Shown in pieces: positions 9,181-17,232 of a stretch of 64,000 nt of DNA. The first letter of the stretch is position 1. Every line of letters begins with the position of its first letter. The notes beneath the pieces were generated by a model that was not told where the DNA came from, did not search any database, and saw nothing but the letters and a program-made list of their open reading frames with translations. The stretch covers positions 28,178 through 92,177 of the forward strand of contig CAYVHV010000009.1 of assembly GCA_964451305.1 (NCBI GenBank). Direction: 5' to 3'. Source of the DNA: SHLQ01 sp964451305. Lineage in GTDB: Bacteria; Actinomycetota; Acidimicrobiia; Acidimicrobiales; SHLQ01. The position numbers were made by a program, and so were the translations under genes.

Positions 9181-9636
9181 CTAGGAGTCTGGTCGGTACG
9201 GCCAGACTTCATCGAGTGGCGGGTCGACGAAGTCATCGGGAATGAGATCTGGAGCGAGCTCGCGAAGCGGGACGAGCACGAATGCCCGTTCGAACATGCG
9301 AGGGTGCGGAACGATCAGATCGTGCACGTTGATCTGCTCACCGTCGATCCAGAGAACATCGGCATCGAGGGTCCGAGGCCCCCAGCGTTCTTTACGTACA
9401 CGCTCGGCTTCGGTCTCTCGGTCCCAGCAGGCACTGAGCAACTGGCGAGCGGTTCGATCCGTCGAGAGCTGCACGACCATATTTAGATACTTGCCCTGTT
9501 CTGGTCCACCGACCGGCGCGGTCTCCCAGATCGACGACATCTTGACGACGTCGGGAAGGTGCCCAGCGGCATGGTTGAGATGAGCTTCTCGGTCTCCCAA
9601 GTTGGAGCCGAGCCCAATAAAGGCTCGTCGGGTCAC
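9181..9636 (-). CDS. folK: 6-hydroxymethyl-7,8-dihydropterin pyrophosphokinase
   Basis: Transfers pyrophosphate from ATP to hydroxymethyl-dihydropterin in folate synthesis. Motifs are AFIGLGSNLGDREAHLN at the N-terminus, the Mg-binding RWGPRTLDADVLW (RxxxRxxDxDxx) and LIVPHPRMFERAFVLVPL. 151 residues, typical. It starts with GTG, whose first base is the last base of the folB stop (TAGTG), so translation is tightly coupled. Confidence 0.96.
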   Translation of the reverse strand: MTRRAFIGLGSNLGDREAHLNHAAGHLPDVVKMSSIWETAPVGGPEQGKYLNMVVQLSTDRTARQLLSACWDRETEAERVRKERWGPRTLDADVLWIDGEQINVHDLIVPHPRMFERAFVLVPLRELAPDLIPDDFVDPPLDEVWPYRPDS

Positions 9637-9995
9637 TACTTCTGCCTCCGGATGGTGACACCCGAGCTCGCCAAGTCCTGCGGGACCGGCGGGCGTAGTT
9701 TCCTGATCGTCACCCGGGTAGCCGTCGCGAGGTCGTGCTGCAGCACGACCTGGGCGACATCGCTCGCGAATCGTTCGAGCAGCCCGTACCGCTGATCGTC
9801 AGCGAGTGCCTGAATCTCGGCGACGAGGCCGCCGTAATCGATCGTGTTGCTGAGGTCGTCGGAGCTACCAGCAGCTGAAAGATCGCAATCGACATCGACG
9901 TCGATTTCGAACGGCTGACGGCGTTCGACTTCCTCTGGGAGGATGCCGCAGAACGCCATAACGCGCAGCGAGCGCAGTTCGATCGAGTCAGTCAC
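9636..9995 (-). CDS. folB: Dihydroneopterin aldolase
   Basis: Cleaves dihydroneopterin to hydroxymethyl-dihydropterin. The 119-residue protein begins at GTG 9995 (residues VTDSIELRSLRVMAFCGILP) and has the family's substrate-binding SNTIDYGGLVAEI and the C-terminal VTIRKLRPPVPQ. The frame is open another 180 bp upstream, but this lies inside the preceding gene and encodes unrelated basic sequence, so the GTG that overlaps the upstream stop by 8 bp is preferred. Confidence 0.93.
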   Translation of the reverse strand: MTDSIELRSLRVMAFCGILPEEVERRQPFEIDVDVDCDLSAAGSSDDLSNTIDYGGLVAEIQALADDQRYGLLERFASDVAQVVLQHDLATATRVTIRKLRPPVPQDLASSGVTIRRQK

Positions 9996-10608
9996 GAAGA
10001 TCGATGTCGTCTGGCGACACCTCGAACTCAGCAGCTTCTGCAGCCGCTGCTTCCGCCTTGGCCATTGCTTCGGCGGCAAGCGCGTTCTCCGCATCGCGAT
10101 CGATACGCCCAGCAACCGCGACGATCTCGCGACCAACGGGGCCGATCTGCTGAGAAAGCAGTTGCTCGACAGCAACGATTGCCTTTGGCTGGTCCGGGAT
10201 CATCTCGGTCCAGACGAGGTATCCCGCGACGAGACCCGAGACGTGATCGCCCAGGTCCTCACGGTGCATCAAGATCTTGAAGCCCTGCGTCGTGAGCATG
10301 TTGATATCGGAGTACACACGATTAAGGAAGGCTTCCCCATCCTCAGGACCGCGAAAGGGGCGGTGTATCCACGAGACGTCTTCGTCGTCGTAGTTGTGCA
10401 GGTTTGCGTTGTTTGGGATGAGCGACATGATCCGGTCAAAACCATTGACCCGCGACCAAATGATCTCTTCTTGCCGGCGAACCCGGCGATGCGCGTCACC
10501 ATATCCGCCCAGTCTCTCCGAAACCGCCAGCTGACCACGCAAAACCCACTTGAAGTTGCGCGGCTCAATTCCGAGAGCCCATTTGCCTTTCAGCTTCTGG
10601 CTTGCCAT
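9988..10608 (-). CDS. Dual-specificity-phosphatase-like protein lacking catalytic Cys
   Basis: Unnamed conserved-looking protein of 206 residues between folP and folB. Its layout resembles a small dual-specificity phosphatase: FDRIMSLIPNN (residues about 57-67) matches the strand after which such enzymes carry their general acid, and KILMHREDLGDHVSGLVAGY (111-130) lines up with the HCxxGxxR(S/T)G P-loop. Here the nucleophile Cys is Arg116 and the P-loop Arg is His122, so catalysis by the standard mechanism is not possible. The last 40 residues are an Ala/Glu-rich helix. The alignment is by eye; the fold assignment is an inference, while the operon position (4 bp after folP, 8 bp overlap with folB) is directly visible. 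Confidence 0.6.
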   Translation of the reverse strand: MASQKLKGKWALGIEPRNFKWVLRGQLAVSERLGGYGDAHRRVRRQEEIIWSRVNGFDRIMSLIPNNANLHNYDDEDVSWIHRPFRGPEDGEAFLNRVYSDINMLTTQGFKILMHREDLGDHVSGLVAGYLVWTEMIPDQPKAIVAVEQLLSQQIGPVGREIVAVAGRIDRDAENALAAEAMAKAEAAAAEAAEFEVSPDDIDLRD

Positions 10609-10612
10609 TCCT

Positions 10613-11431
10613 CTAAATCCGTTCCGGTCTCATGAGCATCTGCGCCGCCTGCGCTGTAACTCGAACGTCGTGTGTTCGCACCATATTCGCCGAACGCGCC
10701 CAACCCCACACCGCGGACAAAACTGACCCCTCAATTCGATCATTCGCGGGCACTATTCCGGTCGAATCGGGTGCATCGGCCGAATTGACCAAGCCGTGGA
10801 CTTCACCGATGAATCGCTTTCGACTTACACCGAGCACCAGGGGCGCTATCTGGCTGAGCGATCTGATCTCACGAAGGAGTGTGAGATTGTGATTGGTCGT
10901 CTTGCCAAAGCCAATCCCGGGGTCGACCCAGAACTGTTCAACCCCCGCCCGTTCGGCGCGATCCTTGTACGTCTCGAAGGCGCTGGTCACCTCGGACACG
11001 ACATCGTCGTACGTGGGGTTCGATTGCATCGTGCGGGGCTCGCCTTGCATATGCATTGCAATCCACCCCGCTCCGTGGGCTCCAGCGACCTCTTCGAGCG
11101 ACGCGCTGATGTCGTTGACGATCGACGCTCCGGCTGCGAGCGCAGCTTCAGCAATTTCTGGCTTCGTCGTGTCGATCGACATGACACAACGGCCCGCTAG
11201 ACGGGAAATGACCGGCAGAACTCGTTCGGCTTCTTCGGCACTTTCGACCGGGTGCGCGCCGGGACGGCTGGATTCACCACCCACATCGATGACATCGGCC
11301 CCGTCGAGAATCATTTGTTCGGCATGGGCAACGGCCCGATCGACCGTGCCCCAAGAGCCGCCATCGCTAAACGAATCGGGCGTCGTGTTGAGAATGCCCA
11401 TGATGATGGGCCGGTTTAGCGGAAGCGGCAT
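10613..11431 (-). CDS. folP: Dihydropteroate synthase
   Basis: Joins hydroxymethyl-dihydropterin pyrophosphate with p-aminobenzoate; the target of sulfonamides. The TIM-barrel motifs are IIMGILNTTPDSFSDGGSW, DVIDVGGESSRPGAHPV, SIVNDISA and WVDPGIGFGKTTNHNLTLL, with the C-terminal SVLSAVWGWARSANMVRTHD. 272 residues, normal. It starts 44 bp after the folE stop and ends 4 bp before the phosphatase-like gene. Confidence 0.97.
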   Translation of the reverse strand: MPLPLNRPIIMGILNTTPDSFSDGGSWGTVDRAVAHAEQMILDGADVIDVGGESSRPGAHPVESAEEAERVLPVISRLAGRCVMSIDTTKPEIAEAALAAGASIVNDISASLEEVAGAHGAGWIAMHMQGEPRTMQSNPTYDDVVSEVTSAFETYKDRAERAGVEQFWVDPGIGFGKTTNHNLTLLREIRSLSQIAPLVLGVSRKRFIGEVHGLVNSADAPDSTGIVPANDRIEGSVLSAVWGWARSANMVRTHDVRVTAQAAQMLMRPERI

Positions 11432-11475
11432 TGACCAGATCCTAAACCGATGTTGCCGCGAGTAATCGGCTGGTC

Positions 11476-12072
11476 TTAGTGCATCCCGGTGATGAAACGC
11501 ATGGCTTCGGCGCGCGTTGCTGCGTTCTCGCGAAAGATGCCGTGGACCGCGGAGGTGACCGTTGAAGAACCGGGCTTACGGATGCCGCGCATCGACATAC
11601 ACATGTGCTCGGCCTCCACGACGGTGAGCACACCGGCGGGATCGAGTACCTCTTGGACTGCATCGGCGACCTGGCGGGTCAGCCGTTCTTGAACCTGCGG
11701 TCGTTGGGCGTAGCCATCGACCAGCCGAGCGATCTTGGAAAGACCGGTGATCTTGCCCCCAGGCTTTGGAATGTACGCGACATGGGCCTGGCCGTAGAAC
11801 GGGATCAGGTGGTGTTCACACATCGAATAGATGGGGATCTCGCGCACCATGATCATCTCGTCGTGATCGACGTCGAACACTTTGTAGAGGTGTTCCTTCG
11901 GATCTTCACGGAGTCCACTGGTGATCTCGGCGTACATCCGAGCCACACGGGCGGGAGTATCGAGCAAACCGTCGCGGTCGGGGTCTTCTCCAATCGCTTC
12001 GAGGATGTCACGAACGGCCGCTTCGATCTTCTCGCAGTCCACCTGCGTTGTTATCTTTGCGTTCTCATCCAT
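11476..12072 (-). CDS. folE: GTP cyclohydrolase I
   Basis: Converts GTP to dihydroneopterin triphosphate, the first step of folate synthesis. Zinc and active-site segments are intact: YSMCEHHLIPFYGQAHVAYI (Cys and His ligands), KIARLVDGYAQRPQVQERLT and AEHMCMSMRGIRKPGSSTVT (second Cys ligand). 198 residues. The start overlaps the last 8 bp of ftsH. It is the canonical zinc form, which requires zinc supply (see the CobW gene in the same operon). Confidence 0.97.
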   Translation of the reverse strand: MDENAKITTQVDCEKIEAAVRDILEAIGEDPDRDGLLDTPARVARMYAEITSGLREDPKEHLYKVFDVDHDEMIMVREIPIYSMCEHHLIPFYGQAHVAYIPKPGGKITGLSKIARLVDGYAQRPQVQERLTRQVADAVQEVLDPAGVLTVVEAEHMCMSMRGIRKPGSSTVTSAVHGIFRENAATRAEAMRFITGMH

Positions 12073-13969
12073 GTAGATCGTTCCTATTCGTCGTATCGCC
12101 CTGATCGTGCTGCACCGACGACGCCTGCTTCATTTCGGAGGTCCCGACGCCGCTGCCCTTGGAGTAACCAGTCCGTCCCAACATCTCTTCCAAGATTTCA
12201 CCTTCGAGCGTCTCGTGTTCGATGAGGTACGTCGCCATTTCGTCGAGCACTCCTCGATGTGTCTCGAGAACCCGTCGGGCTTCGGAATGCGCAGCGTCGA
12301 CGAGTCCGGTGGCTTCGTCGTCGATCCGGGCCGCGAGTTCTTCTGAGTAGTCGGCGGTATTGCCTTGTTCTTTGCCGAGGAAAACCTCGCCGCCGCCGGA
12401 GCCGAGGCGCTGCGGACCGAGCGTGTCGCTCATCCCGTATTCGGTAATCATCGACCGGGCGATCGACGCAACACGATCGATATCGTCGCTTGCACCCGTC
12501 GTTGGATCGCCAAAGACGATCTCTTCTGCAGTCCGACCGCCGAGGAGCATCGCCATCGTGTCTTTCAGTTCGGATTTGGTTTGCAGGTACTTGTCTTCGG
12601 TCGGAAGGGCGAGCGTCCAGCCGAGGGCGCGCCCTCGCGAGACGATCGAGATCTTGTGAATCGGGTTCGTGTGTTCGAGTACGTGACCAACGATGGCATG
12701 TCCGGACTCGTGGTAGGCAATGACGCTCTTCTCATGCTCGGACATGGCCCGGTTCTTGCGTTCGGGGCCCGCCATGACTCGATCGATGGCATCTTCGATC
12801 TGCTTTTGGCCGATCGTGTCGAGCCCTTGACGAGCGGCAAGCAGCGCAGCCTCGTTCAACAGATTCGCCATATCGGCGCCCGTGAAACCTGGGGTACGTC
12901 GTGCAATAACATCGGTCTGGACGTCGGGGGCGAGCGGCTTGCCCTTGGCATGCACTTCGGCGATTGCTTTTCGTCCTTCGAGGTCCGGGCGATCGACGAC
13001 GATCTGACGGTCGAAACGACCCGGGCGAAGCAGCGCTGGATCGAGGATGTCGGGACGGTTGGTTGCAGCGATCAAGATGACGCCGGTGCTCACATCGAAG
13101 CCGTCCATCTCGACGAGCAACTGGTTGAGGGTTTGTTCTCGTTCGTCGTGACCGCCGCCCAAGCCAGCGCCACGATGACGACCAACAGCATCGATCTCAT
13201 CGACGAAGATGATGGCGGGGGCTTCGTCTTTGGCCTGTTGGAACAAGTCGCGCACCCGGCTCGCGCCGACCCCGACGAACATCTCGACAAAATCCGATCC
13301 CGAGATCGTAAAGAATGGAACGCCAGCCTCGCCGGCGACTGCACGAGCGAGGAGGGTCTTCCCCGTTCCCGGCGGCCCGAAGAGCAGGACGCCCTTGGGA
13401 ATGCGTGCGCCGATCTTTGCGAACCGATCGGGATCGGCGAGGAAGTCACGGATCTCGGTGAGTTCCGCAACAGCCTCATCGGCTCCGGCAACGTCCTCGA
13501 AGGTGGCGGTCGGTTGATCTTTCGAGAGTTTGCGCGTCTTGGCCTTGCCGAAGCCCATCGGGCCGCCCCGGCCACCTTGCATCGAGCTGAGGAAGAACCA
13601 GAAGACGCCGACGATGATGAACAGCGGCAGAAGGTTGATGAGCAGGCTGACGAGAACATTGCCGGATTCGGCATCGACTTCGAGAGCGATCTCGGGCTCT
13701 GCGGCACGAAGTTCAGCGAATACCTCATCGGTCGCTTCTTCTGGGAACGTGGCGGTGAAGAGATCACCGTTTTCGAGTGTTCCTTCGACCTGATGTGACG
13801 AGTCAAGGATGGTCGCTTCGACGATTTCGCCGCTCGAGATTGCATCTTCGAGCTCGCTGAAGGTCAGCTCTTCAGCTGAAGGCCCGCGGGTTGAGAGGAC
13901 GAGTGCGAGAATGATCACGGCGGCTACGGCCACGCCGAGAGATACTGCCGAACGAGAGAGTTTCTTCAA
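12065..13969 (-). CDS. ftsH: ATP-dependent zinc metalloprotease FtsH
   Basis: Membrane-anchored AAA+ protease that degrades misfolded and regulatory proteins. Two transmembrane helices (VSLGVAVAAVIILALVLS near the N-terminus and SLLINLLPLFIIVGVFWFFL around residue 110) flank the periplasmic domain. The AAA module has Walker A (LFGPPGTGKT), Walker B (AIIFVDEIDAVGRHRGAG) and the arginine-finger region (ATNRPDILDPALLRPGRFD). The peptidase M41 zinc motif is YHESGHAIVGHVLEH. 634 residues with a hydrophilic tail. The start is TTG 13969, preceded by a GGTGGAAAG-like ribosome site. In Actinobacteria ftsH commonly precedes folE, as here. Confidence 0.97.
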   Translation of the reverse strand: MKKLSRSAVSLGVAVAAVIILALVLSTRGPSAEELTFSELEDAISSGEIVEATILDSSHQVEGTLENGDLFTATFPEEATDEVFAELRAAEPEIALEVDAESGNVLVSLLINLLPLFIIVGVFWFFLSSMQGGRGGPMGFGKAKTRKLSKDQPTATFEDVAGADEAVAELTEIRDFLADPDRFAKIGARIPKGVLLFGPPGTGKTLLARAVAGEAGVPFFTISGSDFVEMFVGVGASRVRDLFQQAKDEAPAIIFVDEIDAVGRHRGAGLGGGHDEREQTLNQLLVEMDGFDVSTGVILIAATNRPDILDPALLRPGRFDRQIVVDRPDLEGRKAIAEVHAKGKPLAPDVQTDVIARRTPGFTGADMANLLNEAALLAARQGLDTIGQKQIEDAIDRVMAGPERKNRAMSEHEKSVIAYHESGHAIVGHVLEHTNPIHKISIVSRGRALGWTLALPTEDKYLQTKSELKDTMAMLLGGRTAEEIVFGDPTTGASDDIDRVASIARSMITEYGMSDTLGPQRLGSGGGEVFLGKEQGNTADYSEELAARIDDEATGLVDAAHSEARRVLETHRGVLDEMATYLIEHETLEGEILEEMLGRTGYSKGSGVGTSEMKQASSVQHDQGDTTNRNDLHG

Positions 13970-14062
13970 GACTTTCCACCCTATCGAACACCGAACTGCT
14001 TCTGTTCTACGAAGACGGACGTGAACCTGTGGCGGTGGCCCCCACTCACAGACCGAAGCGAA

Positions 14063-14638
14063 CTACTCGCCGATATAGCGGGCGATGTAGGGCAGGTTGC
14101 GGTATCCCCCGCGTGCATCGAGGCCGTAGCCGACCACGAAGTCAGGTGGTAGTTCGAAGCCGACGTAGCCAATGTCCTCATCAACTTTTTGGCGGCCTTC
14201 ACGGACGAGCAAGGTGCACACCTCGACCGATGCTGCATTCCGGTGTTGAAGGTTTCGGCGCAGGTAGCTGAGCGTCAGGCCTGAGTCGATGATGTCTTCA
14301 ACGACGAGAACGTGACGACCTTCGAGGTCTTCGTCGAGGTCTTTGAGGATGCGAACAACGCCTGACGTCGCGGTTTCGTTGCCATAGGAAGAAACCGCCA
14401 TGAAGTCGATCTCTACCGGCAGGTCAACTTCACGAACGAGGTCGGCCATGAACAGGAACGCCCCGCGGAGCACGCCGACGAACAGCGGATTCTTGCCTTC
14501 GTAGTCGGAGGTGAGCTGGGCACCGAGTTCTTTGACCCTCGTGCGAATCTGTTCTTCGGTGACGAGAATCTCGCCGACTTCGTTAGCTGGGGCTCGTCCC
14601 GCACTGGGTGTTGTACTGCCCGTGGTGTCTTCACTCAT
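14063..14638 (-). CDS. hpt: Hypoxanthine phosphoribosyltransferase
   Basis: Purine salvage enzyme converting hypoxanthine or guanine with PRPP to the nucleotide. The PRPP-binding signature HVLVVEDIIDSGLTLSYLRR is clear, with IDFMAVSSYGN upstream and the C-terminal IGYVGFELPPDFVVGYGLD. ATG 14638 (MSEDTTGSTTPS) is used; a longer frame would enter tilS. The N-terminal 25 residues are low-complexity. It follows tilS by 22 bp and precedes ftsH, the standard tilS-hpt-ftsH order. Confidence 0.95.
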   Translation of the reverse strand: MSEDTTGSTTPSAGRAPANEVGEILVTEEQIRTRVKELGAQLTSDYEGKNPLFVGVLRGAFLFMADLVREVDLPVEIDFMAVSSYGNETATSGVVRILKDLDEDLEGRHVLVVEDIIDSGLTLSYLRRNLQHRNAASVEVCTLLVREGRQKVDEDIGYVGFELPPDFVVGYGLDARGGYRNLPYIARYIGE

Positions 14639-14660
14639 GCAGTGGCGAAGAATAGCGGGT

Positions 14661-15602
14661 CTAGGTGAGAGAACCCGATTCGCGAGTCGGGCCACCGGAA
14701 ATACGTAGCCGTTGTTGTGAACGAGAGACCCGCCAGCCTCCAGACACCTCGGCTGCTTTCACGTCACCATCGATCACCTCGAACAGGCGCTGGACGCTGG
14801 CGGTATCGATTGGATGGGCGTCGCCTGTCTCGGAACGAACCCACTGCTGCAACGCCATTGCGGCGACGGGTCTTGGTGCAGCGGCGAGTGCCAACGCGTC
14901 CGTCGGATCGAGTTGAGCAGCGTGATCGGCCACGACCCGTGCAGCGTTGCGAGCGTGCGCAGTCGACCGAGCGAGCAACGGCGCGACGTCGCGTCCGGCA
15001 ATATCGTCGAGCAACGGCATGACCTCGTGACGCATACGATTGCGTTGGAACGCTGGATCGTCGTTGGATGCATCGGTTACCGGCTGCCAACCGAGGGCCG
15101 CACATACCGCTTCGGTATCGGCGCGGCGCAAGCCGAGAATCGGTCGGCGGTGACCGGGTTCCATTGCGCCAAGGCCGACGAGCCCACTGCCTCGAACGAG
15201 GTTGATCAGCATGGTTTCGGCTTGATCGTCGACGGTATGGCCAGTGGCAGCATGAGGCCCGAGAACGCCGTATCGGGCCGCCCGCATGCGAGCCTCCAGG
15301 TTTGAGCCTGGGTCGATATCGACCCGGTGCCGTTCAACGCCAGCGCCGATCGACTGGGCGTAGGCGTGAACCACATCAGCCTCATCGGCCGAACCGTCCC
15401 GCTGCCCGTGATCGACATGCACTGCGGTGACGACACATCCCGCCGCTGTGGCGAGGGCCATCAACGCAAGCGAATCAGCACCGCCGGAAACACCGCAGCG
15501 AAGTGGCGTCCCCTCAGGGGGGAACGTCGTATGTAGCAGCCACGCCGAAAGGGTGTGGCCAAGGTCGAGACCGTCAGGCGAGCTGGGGAGCTGGCTCGAC
15601 AC
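14661..15602 (-). CDS. tilS: tRNA(Ile)-lysidine synthase
   Basis: Modifies the wobble cytidine of tRNA-Ile(CAU) to lysidine so that it reads AUA. The N-type ATP-pyrophosphatase loop is RCGVSGGADSLALMALA; further family segments are HVDHGQRDGSADEADVVHA, ARMRAARYGVL and ATGHTVDDQAETMLINLVRG. The frame is open to 15704, but this would overlap the upstream gene by 131 bp; GTG 15602 (VSSQLPSSPDGLDLGHTLSA) overlaps by only 29 bp and gives about 313 residues, which fits actinobacterial TilS. The exact start is uncertain. Confidence 0.9.
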   Translation of the reverse strand: MSSQLPSSPDGLDLGHTLSAWLLHTTFPPEGTPLRCGVSGGADSLALMALATAAGCVVTAVHVDHGQRDGSADEADVVHAYAQSIGAGVERHRVDIDPGSNLEARMRAARYGVLGPHAATGHTVDDQAETMLINLVRGSGLVGLGAMEPGHRRPILGLRRADTEAVCAALGWQPVTDASNDDPAFQRNRMRHEVMPLLDDIAGRDVAPLLARSTAHARNAARVVADHAAQLDPTDALALAAAPRPVAAMALQQWVRSETGDAHPIDTASVQRLFEVIDGDVKAAEVSGGWRVSRSQQRLRISGGPTRESGSLT

Positions 15603-16647
15603 GTTCGATCCACAGTTCGGGTTCTTTGATCTCGGTGAGCAGAGGCAGCAGCGCTGGCCCTTCCCATACCCGATCCATGAGCTCGCGGCCACCGTGCTCT
15701 TCAACCGCCTCGATGAAGGCTTCGCCCTGGGCGTATTGCTTCATCTTGGCTTCAAGCCCGGCGAGACGCTGGATGAGCATCACAAACCCCGATGCGTTCT
15801 GGCGTCGCTGCCGAAGCACACGACCGAACCGCTCGGCGTTCTGCACGTACCCTTCGCCGGCACGATCCATCGTGACATCGCCATGGCCTTCGAGCAGGCT
15901 CATCAGGCCGCCGATATGTCCCAGCGTTTCGCGCTGCTTCTCGGAAGCGAACACCGCGCTGAGGCCGCCTTCATCGAGGGCGTTTTCGCCGGCCTTCTTC
16001 GCTTCGAGCGCACGCTTTATTCCGTCGCTGAATCGCTGCGGGTCAGGATCGGACTCCTCGAGGGTGCTCTCAACGAGGCCGAGGAAGTGATCGCGCATCC
16101 ATGGGACACCAGTGAACTGGGCGCGATGGGTGACCTCATGAAGTGCAAGCCACAACCGGAAGTCGCGCTCGGGAAAGGCAAAACGATCTTCGAGCGCCTT
16201 TACGTTTGGCCCGACGTAGTACACGATGTCTTGTTTCTCGGGCTCCTCGTCCTCGATGACGAGCAAATCGTATTGGCCGAGCACTCGGGTGCTCATCCAG
16301 CCGAGCATCAGACCAAGTTCTGCACCAGCCACCTTCGGGCTGACCATCGCCATCGGTCCCGACATCTCGTCTTCCATCTTCACGAGCATGGGACGAAGGA
16401 GGCGTTGGAACGACCGAAGGTTGGCGTCGACCCAATCGGATCGTTCAGCCACTCGTCCCCGAGCCTTGCCCGCAACAGAATGCAGGCCGGTTTCTTCGCC
16501 GACGAGCGTCTCGGCCAGCGCCGTGAACTCTTCGAAGTCCTCGGTCATCTTGGCGCGATCAGAGTCGCTCAGTTGCGGTTGCTTTCGAGCGACCTTGGCC
16601 GCGATGCTACGAGCGAGGTCCCAATCGATGACCGGGCTTTCAGACAC
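15574..16647 (-). CDS. Zinc-dependent metalloprotease-like protein (DUF2342/zincin)
   Basis: Actinobacterial zincin-like family with no established substrate. The protein has 357 residues, is largely helical and carries LALHEVTHRAQFTGVPWM, an HExxH-type zinc motif in the family's characteristic context, preceded by VYYVGPNVKALEDRFAFP. It has no signal peptide or membrane helix. The start is GTG 16647, 4 bp after the stop of a small membrane protein; the stop overlaps the proposed tilS start. Genes of this family commonly lie next to tilS-hpt in Actinobacteria. Relatives have been annotated as F420-biosynthesis-associated, which is not supported by anything here. Confidence 0.8.
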   Translation of the reverse strand: MSESPVIDWDLARSIAAKVARKQPQLSDSDRAKMTEDFEEFTALAETLVGEETGLHSVAGKARGRVAERSDWVDANLRSFQRLLRPMLVKMEDEMSGPMAMVSPKVAGAELGLMLGWMSTRVLGQYDLLVIEDEEPEKQDIVYYVGPNVKALEDRFAFPERDFRLWLALHEVTHRAQFTGVPWMRDHFLGLVESTLEESDPDPQRFSDGIKRALEAKKAGENALDEGGLSAVFASEKQRETLGHIGGLMSLLEGHGDVTMDRAGEGYVQNAERFGRVLRQRRQNASGFVMLIQRLAGLEAKMKQYAQGEAFIEAVEEHGGRELMDRVWEGPALLPLLTEIKEPELWIERVEPAPQLA

Positions 16648-16651
16648 GCTC

Positions 16652-16819
16652 TTAAAGCTCGGCCCTAGCTTGCGCCTGCATCATCTTGCGCTGCTTGCGA
16701 CTCGGGTACCGCTTCCTCGTGACGAAGAAGAGGTAGCCGCCAACGATCGACACGATCGCACCGACGGTAGCGACGACGAGAACGATGGAGATCCAGAAAG
16801 TCCAGACAACTGCGAGCAT
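16652..16819 (-). CDS. Small single-helix membrane protein (55 aa)
   Basis: A 55-residue frame from ATG 16819 to TAA at 16652-16654. It begins with a long hydrophobic helix (WTFWISIVLVVATVGAIVSI, then VGGYLFF) followed by a strongly basic tail (TRKRYPSRKQRKMMQAQARA), giving a Nout-Cin single-pass topology. It ends 4 bp before the zincin start, so both are probably one transcript, which would make it the first gene of the long cofactor operon. I do not recognise a family. The coding evidence is the clean TM-plus-basic-tail layout and the tight junction. Confidence 0.6.
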   Translation of the reverse strand: MLAVVWTFWISIVLVVATVGAIVSIVGGYLFFVTRKRYPSRKQRKMMQAQARAEL

Positions 16820-16890
16820 CCGACCAGCTTACCGCCCGAGTAGCCCACTAAGCGACCGGGGCATGTTCGCCCTTCGGTATTGTCTTCGGT

Positions 16891-17229
16891 ATGGAAATGA
16901 CACGGTGGATTACCGAGATGGGCATGGGCGTCGACGTCCACGGTGGCGACTACACAAAGGCCGGGCGTCGAGCCGTCTCTGACGCACTCCGTCATAGCAG
17001 CCTCAACTTTTTCGACGCCGCAGGCAAGCGCCGCGAAGACATGCACGTCGAGGTTCGAATCGCGGTACAAAAGCCAGACGAGATCGATATCGAGGCCATC
17101 GCTGAAGACGTTCCGTACGGCACCGTGACGGTGTCTCCCGAAATGGGTGGGCTCGACGTGCCTGCGGCTGACAGCACCGACCTCATGGTCATCGCCAACG
17201 CCGCGATCTTGGTCAGCTTCGTCGACTGA
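16891..17229 (+). CDS. Lin0512-family conserved protein
   Basis: A 112-residue protein of the small Lin0512 (TIGR02058) type, of unknown function, often annotated conserved hypothetical. Recognisable are the N-terminal MGMGVDVHGGDYTKAGRRAV, the internal IAVQKPDEIDIEAIAEDVPY and the C-terminal DLMVIANAAILVSFVD. The family packs into small oligomers. It is divergent from the cofactor operon (72 bp from the 55-aa gene start) and convergent with the alditol oxidase, ending 3 bp before that gene's stop. Confidence 0.8.
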   Translation: MEMTRWITEMGMGVDVHGGDYTKAGRRAVSDALRHSSLNFFDAAGKRREDMHVEVRIAVQKPDEIDIEAIAEDVPYGTVTVSPEMGGLDVPAADSTDLMVIANAAILVSFVD

Positions 17230-17232
17230 CCA

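Noticed and set aside
12365..13798. 477-aa plus-strand open frame
   Set aside because: Exactly antisense to ftsH; in high-GC genomes the reverse of a C-ending-codon gene often stays open. No recognisable domain.
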